Origin: Gemmata sp051859125
GTDB taxonomy: Bacteria > Planctomycetota > Planctomycetia > Gemmatales > Gemmataceae
Direction: 5' to 3'
NCBI RefSeq assembly: GCF_051859125.1
Contig: NZ_JBHYGG010000135.1
Location: forward strand, 1 to 64,000
Length of the DNA: 64,000 nt
The position numbers and the translations under genes are program-made. A model generated the notes under the pieces. That model made no database searches. It was not told the origin of the DNA and was given only the letters and a program-made list of their open reading frames with translations. Of this stretch, positions 51,042 to 59,093 are shown piece by piece. Every line of letters starts with the position of its first letter. Positions within the stretch are counted from its first letter, which is position 1.

Positions 51042-52532
51042 CTACTTCTTCTTGAACTCCTGGTCCGCGAACCGCACCCCCGTCGCCTTCCCCTCTGCGG
51101 CGGTGAACGTCACGAGCCGGTCCTCGAAGAAGCCGCTCGTGACGCGGAACGTGTCGGCCTCGAACTGCTCCAGCGGGCACGCGAAACTGCTCCACTTCAG
51201 CGCGAGCTTGCCCCCGGCACACGACACCGTCAGCGTGCCGTAGGCCGGGTTCGCGTACTCGCCGGCGTAGTTCGCGAGCGGCAGCGAAGGCTTCGCGTCG
51301 GGCTTGCGCGAGGCATCTCGCACTTCTAGAGCGGCCCTGCGGTCGGCGGCCTCCTGATCGGCCACCTTGCGGAAGAAGGCGTTCCAGTCGCGGGCCTCCA
51401 GGTCGCAGTACAGGTCGACGAGCGCGTTCGTGACGGCCGCGTTCATGCGCGTCTCCTGCAGGTTGGCCAGCACCGCGACGCCGAGGTTCTCGCCCGGCAC
51501 CAGCGTGACCTGCACGCGGAACCCGTCGATCATCCCGCCGTGCGACAGCACCTTCTTGCCGCGGTGGTCGTAGCACAGCCAGCCCATGCAGTAGCTCAGT
51601 TGGGCGGTGTCGGGGTTCAGCGCCTTCGCGAGCCCGTCGAGGCGGACCGGCGTGTGCGGGGCCTTCGTCTCGTCGAGGTTCTTCACCGACACGATGCGGG
51701 TGCCGTTCGGGTTGATGCCGTCGGACAGGTGAAACTTGAGCCACGCGGCGAGGTCGCGGGCGGTCGCGTTCACCGACCCGGCCGGGTTCGGCTCGGTGAT
51801 CTCGTACCACGGCACCACAACCGGTTTCCCGTCCTTCTCGAGCTTGTGGCCGAACGACCGCTCCGCGTCCTTGGGGATGCCCTTCGTGGTGAACGAGACG
51901 CCGGTCATGCCGAGCGGCTCGCACACGCGTGCGGCGACAAGCTCCTCCCACTTCTTGCCGGTGCGCTTCTCGGCGTACCGCCCGGCCGCGAGTACCGGAA
52001 CGCTCGTGTACGCGAAGCCGCTGCGGAACGGGTAGTCGAGCGGCAGCGCCTTCGCGCGCCTCAGCGTCTCGTCGATCCCCCACGGGGCGCGGTACCACAG
52101 CAGGTCGTGGCCGCCGATGCCGGTGCGGTGGCTGAGTAGGTCTCGCACGGTCAGCAGCGCGTTCGCGTTCGGGTCCGAGAGCGCGAACCCCGGGAGGTGC
52201 TTGCTCACCCGGTCGTCCCAGGCGAGCGCCTCGTCGTCGACGAGCATGGCGATCAGCGCCGAAGTGAACGCCTTCGAGCACGACGCGAGCGGGAACACGG
52301 TGTCGGGCGTCACCTTATCGGCCTTCCGGGCCTCGCGGACGCCGAACCCCTTCAACAGCAGCGTGTCGTCGCCGCGAACGACGACCACGGCCGCACCGGG
52401 AACCTGCCACGCCCTCAGCGCGTCGGCAACAATCTTCTCGGCGGCCGCGGGATCGGGCTCGGCCGCGACCGTGGGCGCGGCGGGCCACACCGGGACCGCT
52501 GCAAGAAGCACCGCTCGGAGAATGCTCGACAC
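51042..52532 (-). CDS. Exported serine hydrolase (class C beta-lactamase/PBP-like) with C-terminal beta domain
   Basis: 496 residues; the GTG at 52532 yields a signal peptide (VSSILRAVLLAAVPVWPAAPTVAA). The nucleophile motif S84-C-S-K87 lies in FPLASCSKAFTSAL, the tyrosine motif in YTS, and the third motif as SHGGMIDGF. Residues about 395-496 form a DUF3471-like lipocalin-type tail (YAGEYANPAYGTLTVS). Such proteins are usually esterases or peptidases of cell-wall or D-amino peptides, not antibiotic-resistance enzymes. No partner gene is apparent. The upstream frame is open but lacks an export signal. Confidence 0.88.
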   Translation of the reverse strand: MSSILRAVLLAAVPVWPAAPTVAAEPDPAAAEKIVADALRAWQVPGAAVVVVRGDDTLLLKGFGVREARKADKVTPDTVFPLASCSKAFTSALIAMLVDDEALAWDDRVSKHLPGFALSDPNANALLTVRDLLSHRTGIGGHDLLWYRAPWGIDETLRRAKALPLDYPFRSGFAYTSVPVLAAGRYAEKRTGKKWEELVAARVCEPLGMTGVSFTTKGIPKDAERSFGHKLEKDGKPVVVPWYEITEPNPAGSVNATARDLAAWLKFHLSDGINPNGTRIVSVKNLDETKAPHTPVRLDGLAKALNPDTAQLSYCMGWLCYDHRGKKVLSHGGMIDGFRVQVTLVPGENLGVAVLANLQETRMNAAVTNALVDLYCDLEARDWNAFFRKVADQEAADRRAALEVRDASRKPDAKPSLPLANYAGEYANPAYGTLTVSCAGGKLALKWSSFACPLEQFEADTFRVTSGFFEDRLVTFTAAEGKATGVRFADQEFKKK

Positions 52533-52641
52533 GACCGACCCCCTTTGACCCGCCGCCGGAGTGCGTGCTCCATTGAACACGATTCCGCCGCACCGGGCCA
52601 CCCCGCCGCGGTCACCTCGGAGCCGCGGCGGTGTCCGTACC

Positions 52642-52647
52642 TATAAT
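52642..52647 (+). promoter_or_regulatory. -10 box (TATAAT) of proS
   Basis: A perfect TATAAT lies 69 bases before the proS ATG. Transcription would begin near 52654, right at the hairpin at 52657-52684. No clear -35 box is present. Confidence 0.5.
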
Positions 52648-52656
52648 CAGCCCCAC

Positions 52657-52684
52657 AAGCCCCCCCGTCGCGACAGGGGGGCTT
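52657..52684 (+). terminator. Leader hairpin before proS (possible attenuator)
   Basis: An agccccccc stem paired with aggggggct around gtcgcgac is followed by ttcgctttgttttctct, a T-rich tail, directly before the GGAG of proS. It has the form of an intrinsic terminator or attenuator in the 5' leader. No T-box sequence is recognised. Confidence 0.5.
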
Positions 52685-52710
52685 CGCTTTGTTTTCTCTG
52701 GAGCCCGTCA

Positions 52711-54252
52711 ATGGCCGATGCGATCACCGCCCGCGCGAAGAACTACCCCCAGTGGTACCTCGACGTCGTCAAGGAGGCCGGGCTGGCCGACAACTCCGAC
52801 GTCCGCGGGTGCATGGTCATCAAGCCGACCGGGTACGCGCTGTGGGAGAAGATGCAGCGCGGCCTCGACGGCATGTTCAAGGCGACCGGCCACGTCAACG
52901 CCTACTTCCCGCTGTTCATCCCCATGAGCTACCTCGCCAAGGAGGAGCAGATGGCGGAGGGGTTCGCCAAGGAGTGCGCCGTCGTCACGCACTACCGGCT
53001 CAAGGCCGACAAGGGCGTCCCGCTGCACGTCGACCCCGACGCGAAGCTCGAAGAGCCCCTCATCATCCGGCCCACGTCCGAGACCATCATCTGGAACACC
53101 TACAAGAAGTGGGTGCAGAGCTACCGCGACCTGCCGCTGCTCATCAACCAGTGGTGCAACGTCGTGCGGTGGGAGATGCGGACGCGGCTGTTCCTCCGCA
53201 CCGCCGAGTTCCTGTGGCAGGAGGGCCACACGGCGCACGCCACGGCAAAGGAGGCCGAGGAGGAGACGCTCCAGATGGTCCGGGTGTACCAGAAGTTCGC
53301 CGAGGACTACATGGCGATGCCCGTGCTCGTCGGCCCGAAGACCGACGGCCAGAAGTTCCCCGGCGCGGTGTACACGCTGTGCATCGAGGCGATGATGCAG
53401 GACGGCAAGGCGCTCCAGGCCGGCACGTCGCACTTCCTGGGGCAGAACTTCGCCAAGGCGTTCGACGTCACGTTCAAGGACCAGAGCAACAAGGAAGAGT
53501 TCGCGTGGGCGACGAGCTGGGGCGTCAGCACCCGGCTCATCGGCGGGCTCATCATGACGCACTCCGACGACAACGGGCTGGTCGTCCCGCCGCGGCTCGC
53601 GCCGCTGCACGTCGTCATCGTCCCGCTCGGCCGCAACGACGCGGAGCGCGGGCCGAGCATCGCCGCGGCCGAGAAGCTCGCGGCGGAACTCAAGGCGCTG
53701 CCCCGGGACGACTTCTTCGGGTACGAGCCGATCAGCGTGAAGATCGACACGACGTTCGACAAGCAGCCCGGGTTCCGGTACGCGGAGTACGAGGTCCGCG
53801 GGGTGCCGGTGCGGGTCGAGATCGGCCCGAAGGACATCGAGAAGAGCGCGTGCGCCGTGGCCCGGCGTGACACCCCGGGCAAGGAGGGTAAGCAGTTCGG
53901 CGTCCCCCTCACCGGCGCGGCCGAGCACATCTCGGCGCTGCTGCGGGACATTCAGAAGGCGCTCTTCGACCGGGCCAAGGCGTACCGCGACAAGGCGACG
54001 GTGACCGCGAACACGCTCGACGAGTTCAAGGCGCTGTTCCCGCTCGACAAGGACGGCGACGAGGGCGTCGGCAGCGGGCTCAAGTTCGTGTACGCCCACT
54101 GGGACGGCACCCGCGAGACCGAGGACCGGGTGCAGAAGGAGTTCAAGGCGACGATCCGGTGCATCCCGTTCGACGGCCCGGCCGACGCGGGGGCGTGCAT
54201 CTTCACCGGCCAGCCGTCCGCGAAGCGCGTCGTCTTTGCCCGGGCGTATTAA
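52711..54252 (+). CDS. proS: Prolyl-tRNA synthetase, archaeal/eukaryotic type
   Basis: 513 residues, GGAG 7 bases upstream. Class II features: motif 2 in QWCNVVRWEMRTRLFLRTAEFLWQEGHTAHAT, and motif 3 in GVSTRLIGGLIMTHSDDNGLVVPPRLAP. The anticodon-binding domain and a C-terminal zinc-like domain ending in GQPSAKRVVFARAY follow. This is the shorter type-3 (archaeal-like) ProRS without the INS editing domain of the E. coli type. It charges tRNA-Pro with proline in the cytosol. Its stop codon overlaps the convergent HNH gene's stop in TTAA. Confidence 0.96.
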   Translation: MADAITARAKNYPQWYLDVVKEAGLADNSDVRGCMVIKPTGYALWEKMQRGLDGMFKATGHVNAYFPLFIPMSYLAKEEQMAEGFAKECAVVTHYRLKADKGVPLHVDPDAKLEEPLIIRPTSETIIWNTYKKWVQSYRDLPLLINQWCNVVRWEMRTRLFLRTAEFLWQEGHTAHATAKEAEEETLQMVRVYQKFAEDYMAMPVLVGPKTDGQKFPGAVYTLCIEAMMQDGKALQAGTSHFLGQNFAKAFDVTFKDQSNKEEFAWATSWGVSTRLIGGLIMTHSDDNGLVVPPRLAPLHVVIVPLGRNDAERGPSIAAAEKLAAELKALPRDDFFGYEPISVKIDTTFDKQPGFRYAEYEVRGVPVRVEIGPKDIEKSACAVARRDTPGKEGKQFGVPLTGAAEHISALLRDIQKALFDRAKAYRDKATVTANTLDEFKALFPLDKDGDEGVGSGLKFVYAHWDGTRETEDRVQKEFKATIRCIPFDGPADAGACIFTGQPSAKRVVFARAY

Positions 54253-54662
54253 CCCGAGGTGATCGGGGGGAAGACTCCTTCAAGGAGTAGCGCCGCCCTC
54301 ACGGCCCGGATGGTTGGTTCGTTCATCGCGAGGACTCGTACACTCGTCCGCCCGATCGGAGAGCGTCCCGCGAGGATGTGGCCGGACCACACGAAGTGGT
54401 CGTCCCACCTGTCTGACCTCGGGTTGAACAGGCGGGTCAACTCACCCGTGTCCGGGTCGAGACCCGCGATGTTCGGACCCTTGTGCAGGTTGCAGCGTGC
54501 GCACGAGAAGGCAAGATTGTCGTCGCGGTCGGACCCGCCGTGTTGGCGTGCGATGATGTGCTCGGTGGTAAACGGACCCGCGTACACGGCCGCAGGAATG
54601 CGGCAGTATTCGCACGCGCTTCCCGCTCGTGCCCGGACGAGCTCATGCCGCGGGTGCGCCAT
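54249..54662 (-). CDS. HNH endonuclease
   Basis: 137 residues. The zinc-finger HNH fold is plain: CEYCR (Cys17 and Cys20), the catalytic EHIIARQHGG histidine, DDNLAFSCARCN with the second CxxC, and HKG. Such small HNH proteins nick or cut DNA; in many soil and cyanobacterial genomes they occur alone or with a small partner and are not self-mobile. Its start overlaps by 20 bases the upstream 96-residue gene, so the two are co-translated. Its TAA overlaps that of proS, which runs towards it. Confidence 0.9.
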   Translation of the reverse strand: MAHPRHELVRARAGSACEYCRIPAAVYAGPFTTEHIIARQHGGSDRDDNLAFSCARCNLHKGPNIAGLDPDTGELTRLFNPRSDRWDDHFVWSGHILAGRSPIGRTSVRVLAMNEPTIRAVRAALLLEGVFPPITSG

Positions 54663-54933
54663 TGCCGGCCGCCGTGGGTACGGTTCGCAGGGCCACGCGG
54701 GCCTTGGATTGCAGCACGCTCAGGAACGCGGCCGCGTGGCAGTACGCTTCTAGCTCGCCACGTTCGTCGTCACTCAGTGAACCGGTTTGGGCCTTCTCGG
54801 ATAAGTCGCCCATGCGGTCCCGGTCGCTGTCCGGGAAGCCGAGCCGAAGGACGTAGCTCGCCAGCCCGGCCGGGAGCGGGTGCGGGGCGCTCAAGAGGCG
54901 ATCCCAGATCGCGAGAACGGGGTCGTCGGCCAT
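54643..54933 (-). CDS. Small protein paired with HNH endonuclease
   Basis: 96 residues, mainly helical and acidic: MADDPVLAIWDRLLSAPHPLPAGL, then DRDRMGDLSEKAQTGSLSDDERGELEAYCHAAAFLSVLQSKAR. The LSEKAxxGxLSxxExxExxxY segment recurs in small bacterial proteins encoded directly before HNH nucleases, which suggests a regulatory or antitoxin-like partner, though this is unproven. It overlaps the HNH gene by 20 bases. No known domain was identified. Confidence 0.75.
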   Translation of the reverse strand: MADDPVLAIWDRLLSAPHPLPAGLASYVLRLGFPDSDRDRMGDLSEKAQTGSLSDDERGELEAYCHAAAFLSVLQSKARVALRTVPTAAGNGAPAA

Positions 54934-55007
54934 GTCGGATCCCGAAGTGGGGTGATGGCGTCATCATACCCCGCACCTCTCGGCGGCGGAAGGTGGCGAG
55001 CCCGTTC

Positions 55008-55751
55008 CTAAAAGAGCGTGGGCAGGTCGGTAGGCCAGCCGGTGAGTGTGCGGGCGTGTGCGGTCATGGCCCTCGCGATGGCGTCGAGGGCTGTGCGGTG
55101 CAGTTCGACGCGGGTCAGCGGGCCGGCCTCCGGGGCGTCGAACATCTTCACCTCGCCCCGCGACGTGGTGGACACGGCCGCGTGCCCGACGATGCGGTCC
55201 CACACAACCTGGCCGAAGCACTCCGCCGGGGCCACCCCGACCCGGAACCGGCCGCCGGCCAGCGGGCGGGGGTACGGCAACAGCTCGGGGAAGAGTTCGT
55301 GGCGGGCCAGCGGCTCGTCGGCCGCCACCGCAGAGGCCGCCGTGTCGAACCCTTCGTGGTAGACGACCCGCCTCACGAACCCCCGCCACACCTCCAGTTC
55401 GAGCGACATCGAGACCGCCCGGCCGCTCCGCTTGCGGCTCGCGACCCACAGTTTCAGGTTCCGGCCGGACCACTGGATGCCGTCCGGCTTCCCGCCGAGT
55501 TCGACGAACAGTGCGGCCACGGTCGGGAGCATTCGCTGCCAGTGGGCCGCGAGCCACACCTGCTCGTCCTTGGTGATTCGCGCCTTGGTGCTGTGCTTGC
55601 ACGCGATGCGGAGGAACTCGGCCCGCGCCCGGTCGGCGTCGCTCGAACTGTGCTCGTCGAGCCAGTCGGCGTAGGCCAGCCGCGGGGTGTTGTCGTCCGG
55701 TGCGGCGGCGATCGCCCGGAGGAACGCGAGCCGCTCGGGGTCGGTGGCCAT
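55008..55751 (-). CDS. TIGR02996-domain (repeat-companion) protein
   Basis: 247 residues. The N-terminal 45 residues (DPERLAFLRAIAAAPDDNTPRLAYADWLDEHSSSDADRARAEFLRIAC) are a clear TIGR02996 domain, found almost only in Gemmata-like planctomycetes in large paralogous families, often with LRRs or SMI1-like domains. Here the remainder has no LRR and is not recognised; it has an RVVYHEGFDTAASAV segment typical of these proteins. The function is unknown. It is divergent from the Rpn-like nuclease gene. Confidence 0.88.
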   Translation of the reverse strand: MATDPERLAFLRAIAAAPDDNTPRLAYADWLDEHSSSDADRARAEFLRIACKHSTKARITKDEQVWLAAHWQRMLPTVAALFVELGGKPDGIQWSGRNLKLWVASRKRSGRAVSMSLELEVWRGFVRRVVYHEGFDTAASAVAADEPLARHELFPELLPYPRPLAGGRFRVGVAPAECFGQVVWDRIVGHAAVSTTSRGEVKMFDAPEAGPLTRVELHRTALDAIARAMTAHARTLTGWPTDLPTLF

Positions 55752-55858
55752 GGGAGTTCCGAGGTGTGGGGAGTTGCGGTATCCTACCCTGGGTCTTTCC
55801 GTGGTGGAAGGCGGCCTCCCGCTTACCTGTAAGCCAACGATTCCCAAGCGGGTGACCA

Positions 55859-56743
55859 ATGGCCGGGTCGTTCGACATCGCGATGAAGCAACTGCTCGAC
55901 GCGTGCGCGGCCGACTGGGTGGCGTGGCTCGCCCCGCTCGTCGGGTTGCCCGCGTCGGTGGCGGCGGAACCGCTCGACGCGGACCTGTCCACGGTCCAGC
56001 CGACCGCGGACAAGGTGTTCCGCCTCGGCCCGCCCGCGTCCGGCCTGCTCCACATCGAGCCGCAGTCGAGCTGGGACGGCGGGTTCCACGACCGGTTGCT
56101 GCTCTACAACGTTCTCCTGGAGGCGCGGTACGGCGGGCCGGTCCACACCGTCGCGCTGCTCCTCCGCCGCGAGGCGAGCACCGCCGCCCTCACGGGGACG
56201 GTCCTGAGGCACTTTGCCGACGGCCGGGAGTACCTGCGGTTCACCTACGACGTCGTCCGCGTGTGGGAACTGTCCGCCGACGTCCTGCTCGTCGGTGGTC
56301 TGGGGGCGACGCCCCTTGCGCTGCTGACGGACGACGCGAGCCCGCGGTTACCGGCGCTCGTGACGCGGTTCGCCGAGCGGGTGACACGCGAGTCGGCGTC
56401 GATCGACGAGGCCAACCTGCTCCTCAGCTGCGGTTTCATCCTGCTGGGGCTGCGGTACGATAAGGCTGTGGCCCGCACGTTGTTTCAGGGGGTTCAGAAG
56501 ATGCGCGAGTCATCGACGTACCAGGCGATTCTCGACGAGGGGCGGGTCGAGGGGCAAACCCGCGAGCGGCTCCGCGCACTGCGGTCCCTCCAGGAAAACC
56601 TGATCGCCATGCTGGGCGACCGGTTCGGCAAGCTCGACCCGGAGTTGGAATCACGCATCCGGGCGTCCATCGAAGACGACCGGCTGCTGGCGGCGACGCG
56701 GCAGGTGCCGCGAATTGCGACGCCGGCCGACCTCGTTCTCTGA
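55859..56743 (+). CDS. Rpn/PD-(D/E)XK-like nuclease of planctomycete type
   Basis: 294 residues. TADKVFRLGPPASGLLHIEPQSSWDGGFHDRLLLYN around residues 48-85 matches the Rpn/transposase_31-like PDDEXK core, in which a strand with E-x-Q takes the place of E-x-K. MRESSTYQAILDEGRVEGQTRERLRALRSLQENL is the helical tail found in the same family. Rpn proteins are DNA endonucleases that promote recombination. Gemmataceae carry many paralogues. No adjacent mobile element is seen. Confidence 0.8.
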   Translation: MAGSFDIAMKQLLDACAADWVAWLAPLVGLPASVAAEPLDADLSTVQPTADKVFRLGPPASGLLHIEPQSSWDGGFHDRLLLYNVLLEARYGGPVHTVALLLRREASTAALTGTVLRHFADGREYLRFTYDVVRVWELSADVLLVGGLGATPLALLTDDASPRLPALVTRFAERVTRESASIDEANLLLSCGFILLGLRYDKAVARTLFQGVQKMRESSTYQAILDEGRVEGQTRERLRALRSLQENLIAMLGDRFGKLDPELESRIRASIEDDRLLAATRQVPRIATPADLVL

Positions 56744-56749
56744 CCTGCC

Positions 56750-57766
56750 TCACAGCACCAGCATCGCGTCGCCGTAACTGTAGAAGCGGTACTCGCGGGC
56801 CACGGCTTCGGCGTAGGCCTTCGCGAGCAGATCGGTGCCGGCCAGTGCGCCGACGAGTAGCAGCAGGGTCGTTCGCGGCAGGTGGAAGTTCGTGACCATT
56901 GAATCGACCACGCGGAACGCGAACCCCGGCAGGATGTACAGGTCGGTCTCGCCGCTGAACGGCCCCAACTCGCCCGTGCGGGCGGCGCTCTCCAGGGTCC
57001 GCGTCGTCGTCGTGCCGACCGCGACCACGCGGCCGCCGCGGGCCTTCGCCTCGCGGATCGAGCCGACGGTCGGCTGCGTCACCTCGCACCACTCGCGGTG
57101 GATCGCGTGCTTCGCCGGGTAGTCGGCCTTCACCGGCGCGAACGTGCCGAGCCCGACGTGCAGCGTGACGCGGGCCGTGCCGATCCCCTTGGCGGTGAGT
57201 CGGTCGAACACCTCCTGCGTGAAGTGCAGCCCGGCGGTCGGTGCGGCGACCGAGCCGGCGTGCGCCGCGTACACGGTCTGGTAGCGCTCGGTGTCGGCGT
57301 CGGCCGCGGTGCCCTTGCGGATGTACGGCGGCAGCGGAATGTGCCCGTAGCGACCGAGCACCTCCGCGGGCGTTCCGGGCGGGTCGGGTTCCATGAGCCA
57401 GTGGCGGTCGGGTGTGCGACCGCGGAGCGTGAGGCGCAGGCCGGTGTCGGTCACGAACGCGCTGCCGACCTCGGGGTAGCTCCGCGTCTGCGCGAGCATC
57501 TCCCACAGGCCGTCGCGCTCGCGGAGGAACAGTCCCTCCCACTTGCCGCCGGTGGACTCGCGGCGGCCGACGACGCGGGCCGGCAGCACCTTCGTGTCGT
57601 TGAGCACGAGGAGGTCGCCGGGGCTGAGCAGCTCGGGGAGGTCGCGGAACGTGCGGTGCTCGAGTTCGCCGGTCGCGCGCCGCACGACGAGCAGCCGCGA
57701 CTCGTCGCGCCGCGCCACCGGGTGCTGTGCGATCAGGTGCTCGGGGAGGTGGTAGTCGAAGTGCAT
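56750..57766 (-). CDS. queA: S-adenosylmethionine:tRNA ribosyltransferase-isomerase QueA
   Basis: 338 residues, MHFDYHLPEHLIAQHPVARRDESRLLVVRR being the usual QueA start. Further motifs are LSPGDLLVLNDTKVLPARVVGRR, GLHFTQEVFDRL, HVGLGTFAPVKAD, HREWC, VGTTTTRTLESAA and FHLPRTTLLLLVGALAG. It adds the epoxycyclopentane ring precursor to preQ1 in tRNA during queuosine synthesis. The start codon is directly adjacent (one base) to a palindromic element, so no Shine-Dalgarno sequence is available. Other queuosine genes are not in the window. Confidence 0.95.
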   Translation of the reverse strand: MHFDYHLPEHLIAQHPVARRDESRLLVVRRATGELEHRTFRDLPELLSPGDLLVLNDTKVLPARVVGRRESTGGKWEGLFLRERDGLWEMLAQTRSYPEVGSAFVTDTGLRLTLRGRTPDRHWLMEPDPPGTPAEVLGRYGHIPLPPYIRKGTAADADTERYQTVYAAHAGSVAAPTAGLHFTQEVFDRLTAKGIGTARVTLHVGLGTFAPVKADYPAKHAIHREWCEVTQPTVGSIREAKARGGRVVAVGTTTTRTLESAARTGELGPFSGETDLYILPGFAFRVVDSMVTNFHLPRTTLLLLVGALAGTDLLAKAYAEAVAREYRFYSYGDAMLVL

Positions 57767-57767
57767 G

Positions 57768-57855
57768 GTGGACAGTGGGGAGTGGGCAGTGGACAGGGAA
57801 GACAGAGCCCTGTTCTGTCGTTTTAGCTGTCCGCTGCCCACTCCCCACTGTCCAC
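57768..57855. repeat. 88-base STRR-type element abutting queA start
   Basis: Arms of 29 bases (57768-57796 and 57827-57855) match at 28 positions in inverse complement. The left arm is four heptamers (gtggaca, gtgggga, gtgggca, gtggaca). The AT-richer core has a gacag/ctgtc hairpin. The right end is 8 bases from the stop of the next gene. Confidence 0.88.
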
Positions 57856-57863
57856 GACTCGGA

Positions 57864-58427
57864 TCACTTGAAGCTCTTCACCCACTCGTCGAACGCCTTC
57901 TTGTGCGCCTCGACGGTCTTGGCCGGCCCGAGCAGCGTCATCGAGTACACGACGGTCGAGTCGCCGTCCTTGGCCTCGAAGATGACGTAGATCTGCCGGT
58001 AGTCGGGCACCTTGGTGATCTTGGCGTTCGGGTCGAACGGCGGGAACTTCTTGAGCAGCGTGCCCTGGATGTCCTGGTACACGCCCTCGTACTTGTCGCC
58101 GAACTTGATCTTCTCGGTCTTGGCGGCGTCCGCGGCCTTCTTGTCGGCGGGCAGCTCGAACTTCTTCTCCTGGCGCTCCAGGTTCGCCTGCACGCTGCCG
58201 CCGCCGGGCGACTTGAACAGCGCGAGTTCGGCGTCCTCGGGGTCGCCCTCTGCCTTGGGCAGCTTGAACTGCATCAGCCGCATCTTGTTCGACGGGGCCT
58301 CTTCCTTCCACGCGCCGGGCGTGGTGGCCTTCACGCCGCCGAGTTCGACGGGCGTGCCCTTCTTGTCCTCGGCGACGGTGGCGGAGGCGAGCGCGGCGGC
58401 GAGGGCCGCGGCGACCAGCATTCGCAT
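57864..58427 (-). CDS. Exported protein of unknown function
   Basis: 187 residues; start MRMLVAAALAAALASATVAEDKKG gives a signal peptide, with GGAG upstream. The mature protein has VELGGVKATTPGAWKEEAPSNKMRLMQFKLPKAEGDPEDAELALF followed by a charged middle and VIFEAKDGDSTVVYSMTLLGPAKTVEAHKKAFDEWVKSF. This layout resembles small planctomycete periplasmic proteins with a PsbP/MOG1-like alpha-beta sandwich, but the call is tentative. Confidence 0.65.
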   Translation of the reverse strand: MRMLVAAALAAALASATVAEDKKGTPVELGGVKATTPGAWKEEAPSNKMRLMQFKLPKAEGDPEDAELALFKSPGGGSVQANLERQEKKFELPADKKAADAAKTEKIKFGDKYEGVYQDIQGTLLKKFPPFDPNAKITKVPDYRQIYVIFEAKDGDSTVVYSMTLLGPAKTVEAHKKAFDEWVKSFK

Positions 58428-58493
58428 GAGACGTACTCCGGTGCTGTGGGTGCGGACCGACACCGGGGCATTGTACGGGGTGGGTGCGGCCCA

Positions 58494-58811
58494 TCAATCG
58501 ACCGACAGCGGGATGCGCTCCGGGGCCTGGACCGCCTGCACGGGAACGACCGGCTCGGCGTCGAACGGCACCCCGCCGGCCGCCCGCACCGGCGGATCGA
58601 GGAGCGGGTCGAGGTCGGTGAGTTCGATCACGTCGGCGAGCAGCACCGGCGGCTTCAGCGCCTCGTGCTCGCGGCTGGGGGCCGGCGCGGCGACCGCGGG
58701 GGCCGGCTGTTGGGCCGGGACCGGCCCGGTCGCATCCGACCGCGTGAGCGCGAAGTACGCGACGCTGCCGACGAAGCCCCACACCGCCGCGCCCGCCAGG
58801 AACCGGTTCAT
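58494..58811 (-). CDS. Small membrane-anchored protein of unknown function
   Basis: 105 residues, start MNRFLAGAAVWGFVGSVAYFALTRSD at 58811 (one N-terminal membrane helix). The rest is proline/alanine-rich and acidic (LLADVIELTDLDPLLDPPV). No domain is recognised. It precedes the small exported protein by 66 bases on the same strand and is divergent from the GT39 gene. Confidence 0.55.
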   Translation of the reverse strand: MNRFLAGAAVWGFVGSVAYFALTRSDATGPVPAQQPAPAVAAPAPSREHEALKPPVLLADVIELTDLDPLLDPPVRAAGGVPFDAEPVVPVQAVQAPERIPLSVD

Positions 58812-58882
58812 CGCACGCCCTCCGTGGTTTGACCGCGACCATACCCGCGGCCCCCGGCCGGGCAAGGCCAGATCGAGAACCC

Positions 58883-59002
58883 AGCGATGGGACGCGGAGG
58901 ACGCGGACGAAAGACGGGATCGAGAGCCGATCAGACGGAACCCGGGTCTGATTCGATCCCCTTCACCCTGCCCTTCGTCCGCGTCCTCCGCGTCCCGTCG
59001 CT
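58883..59002. repeat. 120-base STRR-type palindromic element
   Basis: Arms of 29 bases (58883-58911 and 58974-59002) match at 28 positions in inverse complement. They consist of 9-base words (ggacgcgga repeated). The core has an inner atcagac/gtctgat hairpin. It lies in the 282-base divergent region before the GT39 gene. Confidence 0.85.
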
Positions 59003-59054
59003 ACGGCTCCGGCCGCCGCGTGCGGTTGCCCTCCCCACGCAAACTCGTTCCGGC

Positions 59055-59060
59055 TATGAT
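59055..59060 (+). promoter_or_regulatory. Candidate -10 box for GT39 gene (TATGAT)
   Basis: TATGAT preceded by GC lies 34 bases before the ATG. A similar gCTATGAT occurs before the gene at 60980. No -35 is evident. Confidence 0.35.
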
Positions 59061-59093
59061 CGGCCGCCCGAGTGCGACGAAACGGAGTTCGCC

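Noticed and set aside
54249..56743. HNH pair, TIGR02996 and Rpn-like genes as a mobile island
   Set aside because: No integrase, tRNA target, direct repeats or composition change mark borders. The group is flanked by housekeeping proS and queA.
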